NCBI RefSeq assembly: GCF_030851345.1 | Contig: NZ_JALPNU010000001.1 | Span: forward strand, 124,001-188,000 | Reading direction: 5' to 3' | Source of the DNA: Marinifilum sp. D714 | Lineage (GTDB): Bacteria > Bacteroidota > Bacteroidia > Bacteroidales > Marinifilaceae | DNA: 64,000 bases | Notes under the pieces: model-generated | The model's database searches: none | The model's input: the letters and a program-made list of their open reading frames with translations, nothing else | Told to the model about the DNA's origin: nothing | In this document: positions 62,067-64,000 of the stretch, in pieces | How positions within the stretch are numbered: the first letter of the stretch is position 1 | Layout: every line of letters starts with the position of its first letter | Translations under genes and position numbers: made by a program

Positions 62067-63395
62067 CTAAAAATTATAGCGAATCCCTGTTTGTACACCA
62101 ATTGAGTATGGTTTGTAATCAAATTGACTACTCCTATTAATTGAGTTCAGATAATATTTAAAGCTAGGTTCAAGACCAATTCTAACTTTAGGACTTAGCT
62201 GATACTCGAATCCCAAACCAAATAAGGAGCTGAAATTGGTAGTTCTTAAATTCTCAATTTCACCAATTTTTTGTTTGGATCCTGAAGTGCGATAAACACC
62301 ATTCTCAATAATCCAATTGGCACCGAAACCTCCACTTAAATAAACGCCCAACCTCTTTTGTGTTAAATTGTATCGTAACAAAATTGGCACCTCTATGGTT
62401 TCGAAGCTTTGCATCAAATCATCCGATGAGCTATAAGTAGAAGCTGCCAAATATTCAGCATTGGTTCTATCCTCCACACTTCCGCCTGTATAATTAATTT
62501 TCCCGGCAGATGTTTGCGATGGCAGAAAGCTTCTCTCCTGTCTGCTAATTTCATTCGCTTCTCCTTCTGCAATTGGATCTGCAAATGCCATGTCCATTCT
62601 GGAATCTCCCATATCCTGACCAACACGATTGTACATGAAACCAGTTTGTAAAGCCAGCTTCTCACCTAAAGCATAGTTCACTTTAACTCCTCCACCAAAA
62701 CTAACAATCCCGCTATTTGCACTTGTAGCTGATTCTTCGTTAGAGTAAGCCGAAGAAATTTGTCCAATAATGGCCCAGCGATTCTTTCTTAATTCATCCT
62801 TCTTGGATTGCTCCATTGCCAAAAGGTTATTCATAACAATCAAGTCTTCTGCACTTAATTGTATGGCTTCCGTTTTTTTAGCATTCTGATATTGCAAACT
62901 CTCAGGAATTTGGTTAGAAGCATTGAGCAATTGTTTAATTCCTAAAGGAATGCTATTTAATAAGGATTCTTTCTCAAACTGGTTCTCTTTACTTGATAAT
63001 TCTGGTTGAACGATATGCTTTGCAAAATTCGATGCGTTTTCAGCAATAAATACACCATTTCCTTTCTCTTCACCCTTTGCCTCATTCTTTTCACTGATTT
63101 CACCTGATACTTCTGGTTGATTTAATGAATTTGATGATGAAGTATTATCACTCAATTGCTCTATAGGAAAACCCCCAGGTTCAGAAATAAACAAGTCACG
63201 ATTTGCAATTCCGAAAAACAACAGAACAGAAGCTGCCAAAGCAGCAGAAATAAAAAGGATTACTCCTCTCCTTTTTCTTCGAGCAGCTGCCATCTTCTCA
63301 CCAATTGCATTCCAGACTTCAGGATTTGGTTCAACGCTCATTCCTTTTAATCCATCGGCAAATAAACTATCGATATGTTTGTTCTCGTCTAGCAT
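62067..63395 (-). CDS. Membrane-anchored outer-membrane-barrel protein, probable anti-sigma partner
   Basis: 442 residues. The N-terminal cytoplasmic part (NKHIDSLFADGLKGMSVEPN) and basic stretch RRKRRG precede a membrane span at about 42-62 (VILFISAALAASVLLFFGIA), then a disordered Ser/Glu-rich periplasmic linker to about 200. The C-terminal OMP_b-brl-like barrel (KVNYALGEKLALQTGFMYN; LLRYNLTQKRLGVYLSGGFG) ends RIGLEPSFKYYL...GIRYNF. The start overlaps the sigma stop by 7 bases (ATGCTAG), the usual coupling of sigma and anti-sigma genes. An anti-sigma role of the N-terminus is inferred from this coupling and from the topology. Confidence 0.85.
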   Translation of the reverse strand: MLDENKHIDSLFADGLKGMSVEPNPEVWNAIGEKMAAARRKRRGVILFISAALAASVLLFFGIANRDLFISEPGGFPIEQLSDNTSSSNSLNQPEVSGEISEKNEAKGEEKGNGVFIAENASNFAKHIVQPELSSKENQFEKESLLNSIPLGIKQLLNASNQIPESLQYQNAKKTEAIQLSAEDLIVMNNLLAMEQSKKDELRKNRWAIIGQISSAYSNEESATSANSGIVSFGGGVKVNYALGEKLALQTGFMYNRVGQDMGDSRMDMAFADPIAEGEANEISRQERSFLPSQTSAGKINYTGGSVEDRTNAEYLAASTYSSSDDLMQSFETIEVPILLRYNLTQKRLGVYLSGGFGANWIIENGVYRTSGSKQKIGEIENLRTTNFSSLFGLGFEYQLSPKVRIGLEPSFKYYLNSINRSSQFDYKPYSIGVQTGIRYNF

Positions 63396-63958
63396 ATTTT
63401 CAGCTTGTTCTCTTTTTCACTTAAATAATCATTCACTTTTTGCTTTAAAATTGCTCTTCCCCGAGCCAGGTTCGATTTCGAAGTCCCTACGGTAATATTC
63501 ATTACCTCGGAAATTTCGTTGTGGGTGTATCCATCTAAAACATATAAACTAAACACCATTTGATACCTATCGGGCAAGCCCTGAACCATCTGCAAAAGAA
63601 CTTCCAGTGGAATGTTCGAGTTTTGAATTGATTCTTCAGCTTCCGAATCGGGATCGGATTCCCAAACCTCATCAACCACTTGCATATTTTTCGATTTGCG
63701 GAACTTTTCCAAAGCAGTATTAACCATTATTCTGCGAATCCAACCTTCAAAAGATCCTTTAAACTGATAAGATTTAATATTTTGAAAAACTTTAATAAAT
63801 CCATCTTGCAAAGTATCCTCAGCTTCACTTAAATCATTGGAATACCTCAAACACACACCCAACATTTTGGGTGCAAACGCCCGATAAAGCAATTCTTGCG
63901 CTTTAGATTTACCTTTCGAGCATTCTTTTACTATTTGTTCTAATTCTCGGTTTTCCAA
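63389..63958 (-). CDS. ECF RNA polymerase sigma factor
   Basis: 189 residues. Region 2: YRAFAPKMLGVCLRYSND and AEDTLQDGFIKVFQNIKSY; GWIRRIMVNTALEKFRKSK; region 4: LPDRYQMVFSLYVLDGYTHN and SEVMNITVGTSKSNLARGRA. It belongs to a branch that is not paired with FecR and SusC; it is coupled to the barrel-bearing membrane protein at 62067. It probably responds to an envelope signal. The promoter would lie beyond 63958; only 42 bases remain in the window and nothing certain is seen there. Confidence 0.93.
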   Translation of the reverse strand: MENRELEQIVKECSKGKSKAQELLYRAFAPKMLGVCLRYSNDLSEAEDTLQDGFIKVFQNIKSYQFKGSFEGWIRRIMVNTALEKFRKSKNMQVVDEVWESDPDSEAEESIQNSNIPLEVLLQMVQGLPDRYQMVFSLYVLDGYTHNEISEVMNITVGTSKSNLARGRAILKQKVNDYLSEKENKLKIC

Positions 63959-64000
63959 AGTGGTTAACGTCTTTTGCGATCCTGATTCATTAAATAGTTG

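Overview
The window looks like a chromosomal segment of a free-living, probably marine, member of the Bacteroidota. Evidence: low G+C; TAnnTTTG-type promoters; three SusC/SusD outer-membrane import loci, each with an ECF sigma factor and a FecR anti-sigma factor; DUF4369/TlpA thioredoxin lipoproteins; HU-like proteins of the Bacteroidota type; a tricorn-like protease. No phage, integrase, transposase or CRISPR array was seen. The genus is not identified.

Layout. 1-328: 3' end of a hexapeptide acyltransferase. 466-7472: metal-efflux operon, all on +: two small His-rich proteins, a His-rich adaptor lipoprotein, an HME-type RND pump and a TolC-like channel. 7887-10367: AsmA-like protein. 10570-11033: two identical tRNA-Arg(ACG) cassettes, each with its own promoter and terminator. 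11150-14689: YbaK deacylase, short-chain dehydrogenase, C45-type Ntn hydrolase with a TPR-like tail. 14871-23069: locus 1 (sigma, FecR, SusC, SusD, thioredoxin protein, all on -). 23301-26900: one unknown gene, a gene-poor stretch with a dense cluster of GTGAGA palindromes, and a junction where a truncated tlpA and a truncated enolase gene meet head to head. 26914-39610: locus 2 (sigma, FecR, SusC broken by one in-frame TAA, SusD, DUF4843, PKD-like lipoprotein, TlpA, M64 peptidase, a decayed TlpA copy, a DUF4369 lipoprotein). 40037-41026: two HU-like proteins. 41168-53326: locus 3 (sigma, FecR, SusC, SusD, two TlpA proteins, a third decayed tlpA, a cysteine-rich propeller lipoprotein). 53595-61472: tricorn-like protease, acyl-CoA dehydrogenase, FAD oxidoreductase, small TlpA protein. 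61629-61960: 44-bp tandem array. 62067-63958: another ECF sigma factor coupled to a membrane-anchored beta-barrel protein.

How it fits together. All three SusC proteins carry an N-terminal STN signalling domain, so each locus reads as a surface-sensing circuit: substrate on SusC/D signals through STN to FecR, releasing the sigma factor, which presumably activates susC and the genes behind it. Each locus also carries a periplasmic thioredoxin-fold protein. Loci 1 and 2 share a nearly identical sigma/FecR/STN module joined to unrelated transporter barrels. Three separate tlpA remnants show strong gene turnover of the thioredoxin partner.
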